From a virus, in IMG/VR virus record IMGVR_UViG_3300022752_000203, positions 1 to 35,614 of that record: a stretch of DNA of 35,614 nt; one strand, written 5' to 3'. The position numbers were made by a program, and so were the translations under genes. This document shows positions 27,857 through 35,614 of this stretch, in pieces; position 1 is the stretch's first letter; the number at the start of each line of letters is the position of its first letter. The notes under the pieces were generated by a model, which was not told the origin of the DNA, made no database searches, and was given only the letters and a program-made list of their open reading frames with translations.

Positions 27857-29599
27857 TTAATCACCTAAAAGAGCATCTGCCTGACGAGCATAGCCCGTTT
27901 GTAAATCGTGTTGACTAAGCGCATCTGCTACATGAGCTTGTTTCGTTTGTTTAAATTTCATTTGGGCTTCTAAACTACGAGGATCTTTACCAGTTTCCCA
28001 GTTAGGGCCATACCCACCTTTTGAAGGATCTTTGGAGTAAGTTGCTTTTAACCCCGGTGCAATTTCTTTATCAAACGTATTTGAAGCATTTACACGAACT
28101 TGCTGCTGACGTGCTAACGCTGTTGCATTCATAGCATCAATACGTCTGTTTTGCATTGCAAGAGTTGCAGCCGCCGCCGCTGCGTGTTGTTGAAGTTGCC
28201 TATTTTGTATATCCAAATGCCCAATACCAAGTTTACCGGATTGATCTAGAGACGCTTGTTGGAAATTGCCTTGCATCTCGGTGTGATAACGTTGCAAAGC
28301 CTCGTTGCTGCCGTAGTGAGCAGCTTTCATAGTTAAATCTTGATATTTGTACACGTTATCAATTGCGCGTTCCTTAGCAGCTTGGGCAGCTTGGTAGTTG
28401 CCTTTCTTAGCAGCAGTTTTTTGTTGCTCAAAGTTGTCACGGGCATCATCCAGCTTATCCAAAGCAGCGCGGTTTGCGGCTTCGCCTCTGAGCAAGTCAC
28501 GGATACCTTCGCGGCCTTCGTTACCCAGAGCACCTGCAAGGGTACGTTCTTTACTGCCAGCAATCCCAAAGCCAAGATTCATTATGTTCAAAGCGCGATC
28601 CATTGCCGAGTTTTTTGCTTGGGCAGCTTCACGTTTGCTGTATTTTTCTTCTCGGGCTGCATTACCGGGTTCGTCAAAACTTTCTAATTTTTCTAGTGTT
28701 TCTCTATTAGCGGTGTCTCCCGCTCTTTTTGTTTTTGCTTCCGTATCTCCAAGTAATGTTTGGTAGTTTGTCGATGCGGGTGCGGAGGGCATTGTCATAC
28801 CAGCAAATGTAGGCATCTTGAAACTACTCGCGCCGGGGATTGCAGCACCGGGAGCAGCACTAGGGGCAGCGGGGGCGGCACCGGGGGTGTTAGGGATGGG
28901 GGCGTTTGTGTACTGAGAGCGGCGAGTAGCGGTTGCCGGGTCGTATGGCATAGCCGCAGGAGTAGCTGTAGGTGCTACAGCAGGAGGCATGGGAAGCCCC
29001 ATAGATTGACCCATTGCTCCAACAGGGCCACCAGTTATTGAACGTTCAGCGTTAGATAAAGCAGCTTGTGCTTCTTTAGCGGCAGTCTCTGCGGCAATGT
29101 ACCCTTGGGGGTCTTGTTGGCGTTGGCGCAAACCATAGGTGCGTAACTTGGCCATTGCTTCTTCAACGCGTTTTCTTTCGCTTTCGCCTGTATATCCAGC
29201 GTTCTGGTAACGCTCAACTTGACCACCACCTTCAAACGCAATGATGCCACCGCCAGCATAAGACTGCGGTAGGTTAGATGGCAGGGCTTCAACCCCTTGG
29301 CTTTCTTGGGCGGCTTGCTGCATCACCTGCTGGGCAATCGGGGGGCCATCTGCCGGGGGCTGTGGCATGCCAGCACCAGCAACGGTTTGCGCCATCTTGG
29401 CCGTGGCCTCTGCCAACTTCTTGGTCAGGTCTTGGATCAGGGGGATGCCAACGTATGGTTGTATCGAACCGTTCTGAACACCTGCAACAAGACTTTGCTG
29501 TATGGCTTGTATCTCTTGCGGGTTGTTTGCGCGTCTAGCCATTGCCGCCATTGAAGCAGCGCGGCGTGACATATCATCTTGAAGGCTATTGAGGCTCAT
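27857..29599 (-). CDS. Virion-associated protein, Ala/Gln-rich, with AGGGIIAFEGGG motif
   Basis: This 580-aa protein has a helical N-terminus (SLNSLQDDMSRRAASMAAMARRA), then YAGGGIIAFEGGGQVERYQNAGYTG at about residues 114-138. A Pro/Ala-rich middle (TPATAAPAAPSAAPGAAIPGA style) and a long helical C-terminal half (many Lys/Glu/Ala/Gln) follow. Similar Gly-Gly-Ile segments occur in the three structural proteins upstream of it. The mix of low-complexity and helix fits an internal virion or ejected protein. It starts after AAGGAAA. No enzymatic motif is visible. Confidence 0.75.
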   Translation of the reverse strand: MSLNSLQDDMSRRAASMAAMARRANNPQEIQAIQQSLVAGVQNGSIQPYVGIPLIQDLTKKLAEATAKMAQTVAGAGMPQPPADGPPIAQQVMQQAAQESQGVEALPSNLPQSYAGGGIIAFEGGGQVERYQNAGYTGESERKRVEEAMAKLRTYGLRQRQQDPQGYIAAETAAKEAQAALSNAERSITGGPVGAMGQSMGLPMPPAVAPTATPAAMPYDPATATRRSQYTNAPIPNTPGAAPAAPSAAPGAAIPGASSFKMPTFAGMTMPSAPASTNYQTLLGDTEAKTKRAGDTANRETLEKLESFDEPGNAAREEKYSKREAAQAKNSAMDRALNIMNLGFGIAGSKERTLAGALGNEGREGIRDLLRGEAANRAALDKLDDARDNFEQQKTAAKKGNYQAAQAAKERAIDNVYKYQDLTMKAAHYGSNEALQRYHTEMQGNFQQASLDQSGKLGIGHLDIQNRQLQQHAAAAAATLAMQNRRIDAMNATALARQQQVRVNASNTFDKEIAPGLKATYSKDPSKGGYGPNWETGKDPRSLEAQMKFKQTKQAHVADALSQHDLQTGYARQADALLGD

Positions 29600-29608
29600 A
29601 ATTTTTCC

Positions 29609-31417
29609 TTAGTGCACCGCGTTGTACAAGCCCAAGTTTGCAATACCTGATCGCACAGTACCGCCCTTCTTTTTACCCAGCGCATTTGATAGTGCCGTAG
29701 CGCCGACCGCAGCCGTGCCAAAGCCTGCCAACTGGTTGCCTAGTGTAGGTTGCGCCTGATACTGGGTTGTAGTCGTACCGGGAAGAGCATAACCGCGCAA
29801 CAGAGAGTTGAACTGGTTAAGGGACTGCATTGGCGCTTCTCTTCCTTGCGCGTAGTTCTGAATCGCTTGGTTGATGATCTGCTGCTCCTGCGCCTGCTGC
29901 TGCCCGCCAATCTGATTCTGTAGGCTAAGGATGCCTTGTTGTGCGGCAAGCTGCTGGGTGCCTAACTGACCCAACTGACCCGCTGATTGATTAGCTAGGC
30001 CGTAACCAGCTTGTTGTCCCGAGACACCTTGAAGCCCAGTCTGTGCACCCTGCATGCCTTGAGCCGTACCCGCCAGTTGACGATCCACACCCTGAAGCCC
30101 AGCTTGGGCACCTTGGATACCCAGACCAGCCCCCTGCATACCTTGGGCTGTACCTGCAAGTTGAGCGTTAACACCCTGCAAGCCCATGCCAGCCCCCTGC
30201 ATACCAAGGCCGTACAAGTTACCCGCTTGACCCAAACCAGAAATACCCGCTTGTTGCCCAGCCATAGCCTGACCAATACCCGACAAGCCAAGCTGACCGC
30301 CTTGCAAGGCAGTACCCAGACCAGATTGCGCCCCGCCCAAACCTTGAAGACCAAGATTGGAGCCGTACTGCATAGCCTGAATAGCTTTGTCGTAAGCGGC
30401 TTGTTGGCCTTGAGCACGAATGGCATCTTGTTGCGTAGCCAATGCGCGGTTAGCTTCAGCATTCTCAATAGCTTGACGGGCACCACCAAACGCACCAGAA
30501 CGCGCAGCACTTGCCCCACGTTGGTTACGTGCAATATCAGCTTGACGTTGCGCAGCGGCTATCTGGACATCAGTCACAGCAGACTGATAGGGGTTCATGT
30601 ACTGTTGAACCGCATTAGGGTTAGTCATTTGACGGGCGTAATCTTGCCCTGCGGCGGCTTGTTGAGCCGCATAGTTACGCGCTTGCCCTGTAATATCTTG
30701 CCCCAAAGACTCAGCACGGAGACCCATGCGGCCAATGTCAGCGGCAGACTGCCCATACTGCTGCGCTTGGGGGGCTAACCCGGCAGCGGATGCACCGTAC
30801 CCTGCACCCATGTTGCCGTAATATTGGCCACCCTGCATACCAACTTGCTGCCCTAACAGCCCGGACTGTTGGCCTTGCCTACCAGCTTGGGCACCCATGT
30901 CGCCGTAATATTGGCCACCTTGAGTACCAAATTGTTGACCCTGTTGGCCAGACTGGAACCCTGCATTGCCGTAACCTGCGGCTTGGACGGCGCTATTTAA
31001 ACCACCTTGACCAGCAGCGTTAGCGTAACCCGTTGCTTGGTTGAACTGACCCGGCATTTGCAAGTTTGCAGCGTTGTACTGAACCTGCTGTTGCAGGGGG
31101 CTAAACCCCGCTACATACTTTGAAGGGTCGGTGCTGTAAGGTACAAAAGGTTTGGTGCCTGCAATTTCAAACGTGCTTGGTTTGCCGTCTACGCCGGGTA
31201 TTTCGTTGGTTTTGAACAACTCTTTCATTGCCCCACCAAGCACTGTCTCAACTTGGGGGCGAAGGTACTCGGGTATGTTGGATTGGTTAACCGTAGTAGT
31301 GGTTGGCTGATTACCACCTCCACCACCGCCATAGATACGCCCACCGGGTTTTAAACGGGTTACGCTCTCGCCAAGAGGTTCCCCCATAGCTTCAAGTTGC
31401 CTGCGGGAATAGTTCAT
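29609..31417 (-). CDS. Gly/Gln/Ala-rich repetitive virion protein
   Basis: This 602-aa protein has a conventional N-terminus (residues 1-115, with SNIPEYLRPQVETVLGGAMKELF), then a long repetitive centre built from Gly, Gln, Ala and Tyr: copies of GGQYYGxMGA 29 residues apart, and of LAGTAQGMQGA with LQGV spacers. A later helical part (AAQRQADIARNQRGASAARSGAFGGARQA) lies between. It ends KKKGGTVRSGIANLGLYNAVH. The repeats suggest an extended fibrous or helical rod. Phages with this protein type carry it in the tail or internal core region. Start after GAGG. Strand and neighbours support a virion role. Confidence 0.78.
   Translation of the reverse strand: MNYSRRQLEAMGEPLGESVTRLKPGGRIYGGGGGGNQPTTTTVNQSNIPEYLRPQVETVLGGAMKELFKTNEIPGVDGKPSTFEIAGTKPFVPYSTDPSKYVAGFSPLQQQVQYNAANLQMPGQFNQATGYANAAGQGGLNSAVQAAGYGNAGFQSGQQGQQFGTQGGQYYGDMGAQAGRQGQQSGLLGQQVGMQGGQYYGNMGAGYGASAAGLAPQAQQYGQSAADIGRMGLRAESLGQDITGQARNYAAQQAAAGQDYARQMTNPNAVQQYMNPYQSAVTDVQIAAAQRQADIARNQRGASAARSGAFGGARQAIENAEANRALATQQDAIRAQGQQAAYDKAIQAMQYGSNLGLQGLGGAQSGLGTALQGGQLGLSGIGQAMAGQQAGISGLGQAGNLYGLGMQGAGMGLQGVNAQLAGTAQGMQGAGLGIQGAQAGLQGVDRQLAGTAQGMQGAQTGLQGVSGQQAGYGLANQSAGQLGQLGTQQLAAQQGILSLQNQIGGQQQAQEQQIINQAIQNYAQGREAPMQSLNQFNSLLRGYALPGTTTTQYQAQPTLGNQLAGFGTAAVGATALSNALGKKKGGTVRSGIANLGLYNAVH
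30805..30930 (-). repeat. 87-bp direct repeat inside the Gly/Gln-rich virion gene
   Basis: CACCCATGTyGCCGTAATAT begins at 30805 and again at 30892, 87 bp apart, and the match continues for about 39 bp. The unit encodes 29 residues (ending GGQYYGxMGA). The high nucleotide identity implies recent duplication or homogenisation. Confidence 0.7.
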
Positions 31418-31845
31418 ATTAGTACCTCAACAAGGGTATTTCTGGGTTCAAAGTTGTAGCGTTTCCACAAGCGTACTATGGCATCTCTGCCGTACCCTTG
31501 GATTTTTGTAGCGCCACGTTGTTTCAACAAGGTCTTTAACTGCTCAAAAGTATCTTGGCTGGAAATAAGTTTGCCACCAATTGTTGTTACAAACGCCACC
31601 CGATGCAGGGGGTAGTTGATAAATGACACAGTTGAAGCCCCGTGTATTTGGTTCTCTTCATCTACTGCCACTAGCAAAAGCCACTGCCCCGAAGTTAAAA
31701 ATGATTGGACGTGTGAGGCATCATACCCCGCAGCCCACTCAGGGAAATCCCCGCCCTTATCAAGTGCTTCCTCAATAAACGGCTGCACCATAGGCCAAAC
31801 TTGTTGGACATAGTTGGTTTCAACCGAACGAATGGTAAGGGTCAT
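31414..31845 (-). CDS. GNAT-like acetyltransferase fold protein in virion operon
   Basis: This 143-aa protein has a GNAT-like order: N-terminal strand and helix (TIRSVETNYVQQVWPMVQPFIEEAL), central strands (WLLLVAVDEENQIHGASTVSFINYP), strand FVTTIGGK, helix TFEQLKTLLKQRGA, and C-terminal RLWKRYNFEPRNTLVEVLI ('Y-x-F/G-F' of GNATs). It overlaps both neighbours by 4 bp within structural genes. Small GNAT-like proteins at this place in podovirus-type operons are thought to be virion components comparable to the T7 gp13 region; substrate unknown. The acetyl-CoA binding loop (Q/RxxGxG/A) is not clear, so enzyme activity is doubtful. Confidence 0.7.
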   Translation of the reverse strand: MTLTIRSVETNYVQQVWPMVQPFIEEALDKGGDFPEWAAGYDASHVQSFLTSGQWLLLVAVDEENQIHGASTVSFINYPLHRVAFVTTIGGKLISSQDTFEQLKTLLKQRGATKIQGYGRDAIVRLWKRYNFEPRNTLVEVLI

Positions 31846-32909
31846 TTTTTAAGTATCCCTGCAATCCCACCTTCTGCACGGCGCATCACGTTGGGAGTGC
31901 CACGGAAACCTGAAGACCGACCCACAATAGGAGATGTTGGGCCAGAAGAAGTCGGTACTACAGGCTGCTGTTGATAAGTTTGTGGGTATGAATCATATGG
32001 GTTGTACTGTTGCTGGTAACTAAACGGGCTGTACTGCTGTTGTTGGTACGGGTTGTATTGCTGTTGTTGATAGCCAAACGGGTTGTACTGCTGCTGTTGC
32101 TGAAACCGTTGGTTAGCATAGTTAGTTGGGTTAGCCAAACCCGTAGCCCTTCCGCTATATGGGTCAACATAACTATCTGGATTAGCCAAACCCATAGATC
32201 GGGGCTGTTGATAACTAAACGGGTTGTATTGCTGCGGCGGTTGATAAAACCGACTAGCTGTACCATAGTCACTTACATTGCTAAAATTATATGGGTTAGC
32301 GTAATTTTGATATTGCGAGTTGTAAACAGGCTGAGTAAACTGATCAGAACCTGCCATAGGTCTGCCAGTGGGGGAGGTCATACCCGCATTTTGAACTAGA
32401 GCTTCGTAGTTAGAATCTGATATTGGCCTACCTTGAGTCGTCAAAGCGTTTCTGATGTCATTACCAACGTAACCTTGTTGTAGCAACGAGTTGTAGTACT
32501 GCCCCGATTGGTTATACGGCGACCCACCAATAGCTTTAAGAGCGGGATTGTTGGGGTCTATGGTTGAAGTTCCCGCAGTAGGTTGGGTTTTTTTAACTAC
32601 GGTATTATTGTTATTGATGTCGCCGCCATAACCCCCACCATCAAAACCACTGTTCTTGTTACCACCGTACGCAACATACCCGCTCAACCCGCCAGTGTTT
32701 ACTGGGCCAAAAAGACCACCAGCATTATTACCAAAATAACCACCACGACCACCACCAAACGAACCCGCACTATCAGCTTGCGTAGAAGGGTTTGAACCGG
32801 GATCTGCATTTCCAGTAGCATCGCCCTGACCCCCGCTGCCATCCCCACCACCACCGGGATAAAGACGGATGCCAGCTTGATAGCCGCTATGTTTGCTTGG
32901 GATAATCAT
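31842..32909 (-). CDS. Virion-associated protein with prion-like Gln/Asn/Tyr/Pro domain
   Basis: This 355-aa protein has a Gly-rich N-terminal third (GGGGDGSGGQG, SFGGGRGGYFGNNAGG) and a long low-complexity C-terminal half made of QQQYNPFxY and NPYQQQQY units (about residues 225-325). It ends RRAEGGIAGILKK, again a Gly-Gly-Ile motif. Composition is that of an intrinsically disordered, prion-like segment, which is uncommon in a compact phage protein. The start follows AAGGAAC. Context places it among virion proteins; function unknown. Confidence 0.72.
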   Translation of the reverse strand: MIIPSKHSGYQAGIRLYPGGGGDGSGGQGDATGNADPGSNPSTQADSAGSFGGGRGGYFGNNAGGLFGPVNTGGLSGYVAYGGNKNSGFDGGGYGGDINNNNTVVKKTQPTAGTSTIDPNNPALKAIGGSPYNQSGQYYNSLLQQGYVGNDIRNALTTQGRPISDSNYEALVQNAGMTSPTGRPMAGSDQFTQPVYNSQYQNYANPYNFSNVSDYGTASRFYQPPQQYNPFSYQQPRSMGLANPDSYVDPYSGRATGLANPTNYANQRFQQQQQYNPFGYQQQQYNPYQQQQYSPFSYQQQYNPYDSYPQTYQQQPVVPTSSGPTSPIVGRSSGFRGTPNVMRRAEGGIAGILKK

Positions 32910-32918
32910 GATTGTTCC

Positions 32919-33914
32919 TTATGCGAACATGTATTTACGGGGGTTGATTTCACGGCCTTGGGACTTACGGCCAGTACGCGCTTGGCGCACTCTGTCCATC
33001 ATGGCATAAAGTTGTTTGGCACCGGCATCGGAAGAGCCATTACCAAGATGAGAGACCACATCAGCGGGGACTACAAACTCTTCATTGGCCAAACGGGCAG
33101 GGCGTTTACCGGCAATGCTTGCGGGGATGCTATCAGACATGCCGTCACCCGGGCCACGTAGCATACGGCCACCATCAGAGTAGCCGCCTAGATCAGAGAT
33201 GCCGCCACGGGCCATACCCGCTGGACTCATTGGTTCATCGCCAACCACATGGTCATAGCCACCTGAAGCTAGACTAGCAATACCGCCTCCAGCCAAAATA
33301 GCGGGGCGGTAAGTATTGGGGTTAAACACAAACCGTTTCAACGGGCCATCGTATTCGTCTGGCTTCTTGGGGTCTTCTCTTCCACCAATAGCACCAGCCA
33401 AAGCTGAAGCACCCAGTTTGTACTTGTTGTCCATTATGTACTTTGTGGGGTCTTGGGCTATTTTGCTCAAACCTTCCATAAACGAAGGTGGTGAGCCTGC
33501 ACCGGGGATAGCAGGTGCAGCACCGGCAATGGGCGTAGTGGCGGGGGCAATAGCATTAGGAAGACTAGCAATACCGGGGGCAGCGGAAGCAAAACTAGTA
33601 GCAGCTTCAGGGAACATGCCAAACGTCCCGCTACCTAAAGCACCGGGGGCACCGGAAAGCCCTGTAAGCGCGGCTGGAGCAGCCGCCGCGTTCATTGCAG
33701 CCGCATTAGCTACAGTTGGAGCTAGGTTAGCCAGAGGAGCAGCTTCAGCAGCGGCCAACCCAGCACCGCCAAACATGCCACCCAAACCCCCACCAACGCC
33801 GCCGGTTAGCCCACCAAGGAGAGCGCCTTTAAGCGGATCGCCCCCGGTTACAGCGGCAGAGCCACCACCCATTACCGCGCCCATCATTGCCGCTTCCATT
33901 ATTCCACCATCCAT
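32919..33914 (-). CDS. Virion structural protein with conserved DGMSDSIPASI C-terminus
   Basis: This 331-aa protein has a Gly/Ala-rich, hydrophobic N-terminal half (MMGAVMGGGSAAVTGGDPLKGALLGGLTGGVGGGLGG), with glycine-zipper-like stretches that could be membrane-active. A segment LAGGGIASLASGGYDH and ARGGISDLGGYSDGGRM follows. The C-terminus, GDGMSDSIPASIAGKRPARLANEEFVVPADVVSHLGNGSSDAGAKQLYAMMDRVR, is a signature I know from many aquatic phage structural genes. Glycine zippers could help form a DNA-ejection channel; this is inference. AGGAG precedes the start. Confidence 0.8.
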   Translation of the reverse strand: MDGGIMEAAMMGAVMGGGSAAVTGGDPLKGALLGGLTGGVGGGLGGMFGGAGLAAAEAAPLANLAPTVANAAAMNAAAAPAALTGLSGAPGALGSGTFGMFPEAATSFASAAPGIASLPNAIAPATTPIAGAAPAIPGAGSPPSFMEGLSKIAQDPTKYIMDNKYKLGASALAGAIGGREDPKKPDEYDGPLKRFVFNPNTYRPAILAGGGIASLASGGYDHVVGDEPMSPAGMARGGISDLGGYSDGGRMLRGPGDGMSDSIPASIAGKRPARLANEEFVVPADVVSHLGNGSSDAGAKQLYAMMDRVRQARTGRKSQGREINPRKYMFA

Positions 33915-33946
33915 AATAGGCTCCTATGTTTTGTGATATTTTAGTG

Positions 33947-34339
33947 CTAAGGCGTCACTGTGCCAACTTTTCCGGCCCCAGAAACACCAGTTAAATTTTT
34001 AGTAATCGTGCCCCCAACAGCCCCAACACTGCCAACTGCCCCAGCCCCAGAAACACCAGTCAGTTCAACAGGAACTTTAATACGAAGCATTTGACTTGTG
34101 GCTTGTACACCATCTTGCGTGTCTCGGTATACATCGCCAATACGAAGGTTAGGTAAATCTGCGTCTGTAGGCAACGTCTTTAAATCTAAATTTAAGCTGG
34201 CTAGATTAAGTTGCTGAACCGTGTTAATGGTGTTAAAGAACAACCTAATTACGTTGCTCAATGCATTCATGTACGCCACATCGTACTGCGGCGGGGCTTG
34301 TGGGATATTCGGAGAAGCCCGATTCTGAAGCATTGCCAT
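33947..34339 (-). CDS. Small virion protein with LTGVSGAGxVGxV repeats
   Basis: This 130-aa protein has a helical N-terminal part (YDVAYMNALSNVIRLFFNTINTVQQLN) and a C-terminal part with two copies of LTGVSGAGxVG, plus VGAVGG. The nucleotide sequence GCCCCAGAAACACCAGT occurs twice in the gene (near 33974 and 34042), encoding the repeats. Such 'GVSGxGxVG' repeats are common in aquatic phage structural proteins of unknown placement. It follows the larger structural gene by 3 bp. Confidence 0.72.
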   Translation of the reverse strand: MAMLQNRASPNIPQAPPQYDVAYMNALSNVIRLFFNTINTVQQLNLASLNLDLKTLPTDADLPNLRIGDVYRDTQDGVQATSQMLRIKVPVELTGVSGAGAVGSVGAVGGTITKNLTGVSGAGKVGTVTP

Positions 34340-34342
34340 AGG

Positions 34343-35614
34343 TCAGCGTCTGCCGTCAGGTCTGATATCGAGTCTAGGAGCGCCAAGCTGCCAAGTTGTA
34401 CCTATATCTGTAGAAGCCATCTTAAATATCATCTGCCGTCCACGAGCGCGGGTGTAAATGACGCCTGTATATTCTTCGGTAACCACATACGAAGAACCTT
34501 TTGTAACGGTAGCACTAGCTGCATTACCTGTACCAGACCCTGAGTTCTGCATGGGGTAGAGCGTCATGGTGGTGTTGGGCGTAGTTGCACTTGTAGTAGA
34601 CGATCCGCTAAAAGTTAAGTCGGGTAGCACGCGCCACACAAACCCAAAGTTGTGCCCATCCCCAATGTCAAACTCAGAAGAAGATATATAAGCAGGTAAG
34701 GCAGTTGGGCTTCCAAGCACATAGGCATCTACCCCGTCTTCGTGCTGTACAAGTTCTTTGTCATATGTAGCAGCAATAGGTAGCGGCAGCAGCCCGGAGT
34801 CTAGCCACGCAGAACGCCCTATATCCCCGTAGTACCAAATGTTTTCTGAGTAGTTGTACACCACGTAGCGGTCACTAAAATCGGAATCTGCGGAGCAGTA
34901 GAACCACCAGACTTCATTAAAGCCTTCGTTGGTGCTGCAATAAACTTGCTGGGCTTGTAGCGTGTTGAAGTCATCAACTATGTAACGGCGCAGATCGCAA
35001 TTCAATGTTTGCACTCGTCCATCATATTTGTAGAACTTATCAACCGCCATCCAATACACCACACCAGAGGCGATAGTAACGGCGTTGGGGCCAATAATAG
35101 ATACGTTGTCCGCAATCAACTGCGCTGTCCATACATAGGGTGGCCCAACATATTGCAGTGAGTACAGCGAGGAATCCGTAAACACCACGATCTCTTGGCG
35201 CGACTGTACGGCGGTAACGATTGATGAGCCATGGGACAAACGCAAGCTACCTGCTTGGTTAGTTGCCTCGGGTGTCCATGTGTATGGGTCTTCTTGATCC
35301 GACCAGCGGATCAACATGGGGTCAAGGTAAGTTTGCCCATAATCGTTTGTGCCAAACACCAAAACAAACCGGAAAGCATCCGATACAAGGAGGTAGTTTT
35401 GGTACAGCGGAGCATCCGCATCCCCGGCATCTGCTAGGTCAATACCACGTTGGGAGATGTATTGCAGCCCGGATTGCCCGCCAGAAGTCGTAATAGGCGT
35501 ACCTTGAATTGTTGTAGATACACTAAATGTCCCGCCAGTGGTCTGCACTACAAAATACACTTGCCCAACAACTAGACCCGTAGGCAACGCGCCAGTGGAT
35601 GTAAACGTGATACC
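34343..35614 (-). CDS. Virion structural protein, 5' end beyond the window
   Basis: The frame is open to the window edge: codons before the TTG at 35587 read GITFTSTGA in frame, so 423 or more residues are visible and the true start lies outside. Segments RGIDLADAGDADAPLYQNYLLVSDAF, QAGSLRLSHGSSIVTAVQSRQEIVVFTDSSLY and YSENIWYYGD suggest a beta-propeller-like head-tail connector or 'stabilisation' protein (P22 gp10-like in role, inference). The end GRQMIFKMASTDIGTTWQLGAPRLDIRPDGRR is a recurrent signature in aquatic phage structural genes. It is the first visible gene of the minus-strand operon. Confidence 0.78.
   Translation of the reverse strand, partial: GITFTSTGALPTGLVVGQVYFVVQTTGGTFSVSTTIQGTPITTSGGQSGLQYISQRGIDLADAGDADAPLYQNYLLVSDAFRFVLVFGTNDYGQTYLDPMLIRWSDQEDPYTWTPEATNQAGSLRLSHGSSIVTAVQSRQEIVVFTDSSLYSLQYVGPPYVWTAQLIADNVSIIGPNAVTIASGVVYWMAVDKFYKYDGRVQTLNCDLRRYIVDDFNTLQAQQVYCSTNEGFNEVWWFYCSADSDFSDRYVVYNYSENIWYYGDIGRSAWLDSGLLPLPIAATYDKELVQHEDGVDAYVLGSPTALPAYISSSEFDIGDGHNFGFVWRVLPDLTFSGSSTTSATTPNTTMTLYPMQNSGSGTGNAASATVTKGSSYVVTEEYTGVIYTRARGRQMIFKMASTDIGTTWQLGAPRLDIRPDGRR

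Overview
The window reads as part of a tailed double-stranded DNA phage (or integrated/episomal phage) genome. Genes are very densely packed with ATGA/GTGA-type overlaps. A plus-strand replication and regulation arm converges on a minus-strand virion arm. No rRNA, tRNA, CRISPR array, insertion sequence, integrase, terminase or recognisable major capsid gene is visible, so the genome is incomplete here. AAGGAG-type ribosome sites and TTGACA/TATAAT promoters point to a bacterial host using a standard sigma-70. The virion protein style recalls phages of aquatic Proteobacteria, but that host assignment is inference.

Layout. (1) 1-1495 has no convincing gene. It holds two identical 30-bp direct repeats plus partial copies, four copies of an odd-length palindrome CTTCATACnGTATGAAG, a perfect DnaA-box sequence, a roughly 310-bp nested inverted repeat around an AT-rich core, and a perfect consensus sigma-70 promoter followed by about 640 nt of structured untranslated sequence. 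It is the best candidate for a replication origin and early control region. (2) 1496-2692 holds five small genes, followed by a second promoter. (3) 2799-6242 is an unusual module: a 299-aa protein of unknown function, a MoxR-type AAA+ ATPase, and a protein joining an HExxH metallopeptidase-like domain to a VWA/MIDAS domain. Palindrome copies lie before the first two of these genes. (4) 6308-9774 is a run of about 14 small, tightly coupled genes, including paralogous C-terminal modules and a pair of overprinted genes. (5) 9804-16384 is the DNA metabolism block: VRR-NUC nuclease, a DNA-binding protein, family A DNA polymerase with exonuclease, a protein carrying a stand-alone sigma-70 region 4, a Cas4/RecB-like nuclease with a four-cysteine set, an HNH-like protein and a SNF2-type helicase. 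(6) 16392-21850 is a second transcription unit with its own promoter: small regulators, a probable ssDNA-binding protein, an AEP primase fused to a DUF927-type helicase, and a strong TTCG-loop terminator. (7) 21855-35614, minus strand, carries virion genes: a 1999-aa polyvalent protein with an HESSH zincin motif, several Gly/Gln/Ala-rich structural proteins sharing a short Gly-Gly-Ile motif, a GNAT-like protein, and a structural protein cut by the window edge.

Working model (inference): the left region starts replication and early transcription. The primase-helicase, polymerase, ssDNA-binding protein, nucleases and SNF2 helicase copy and recombine the genome. The sigma region-4 protein and several small HTH proteins are candidates for switching transcription. 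The MoxR-VWA-peptidase trio is the most unusual system in the window and its target is unknown.
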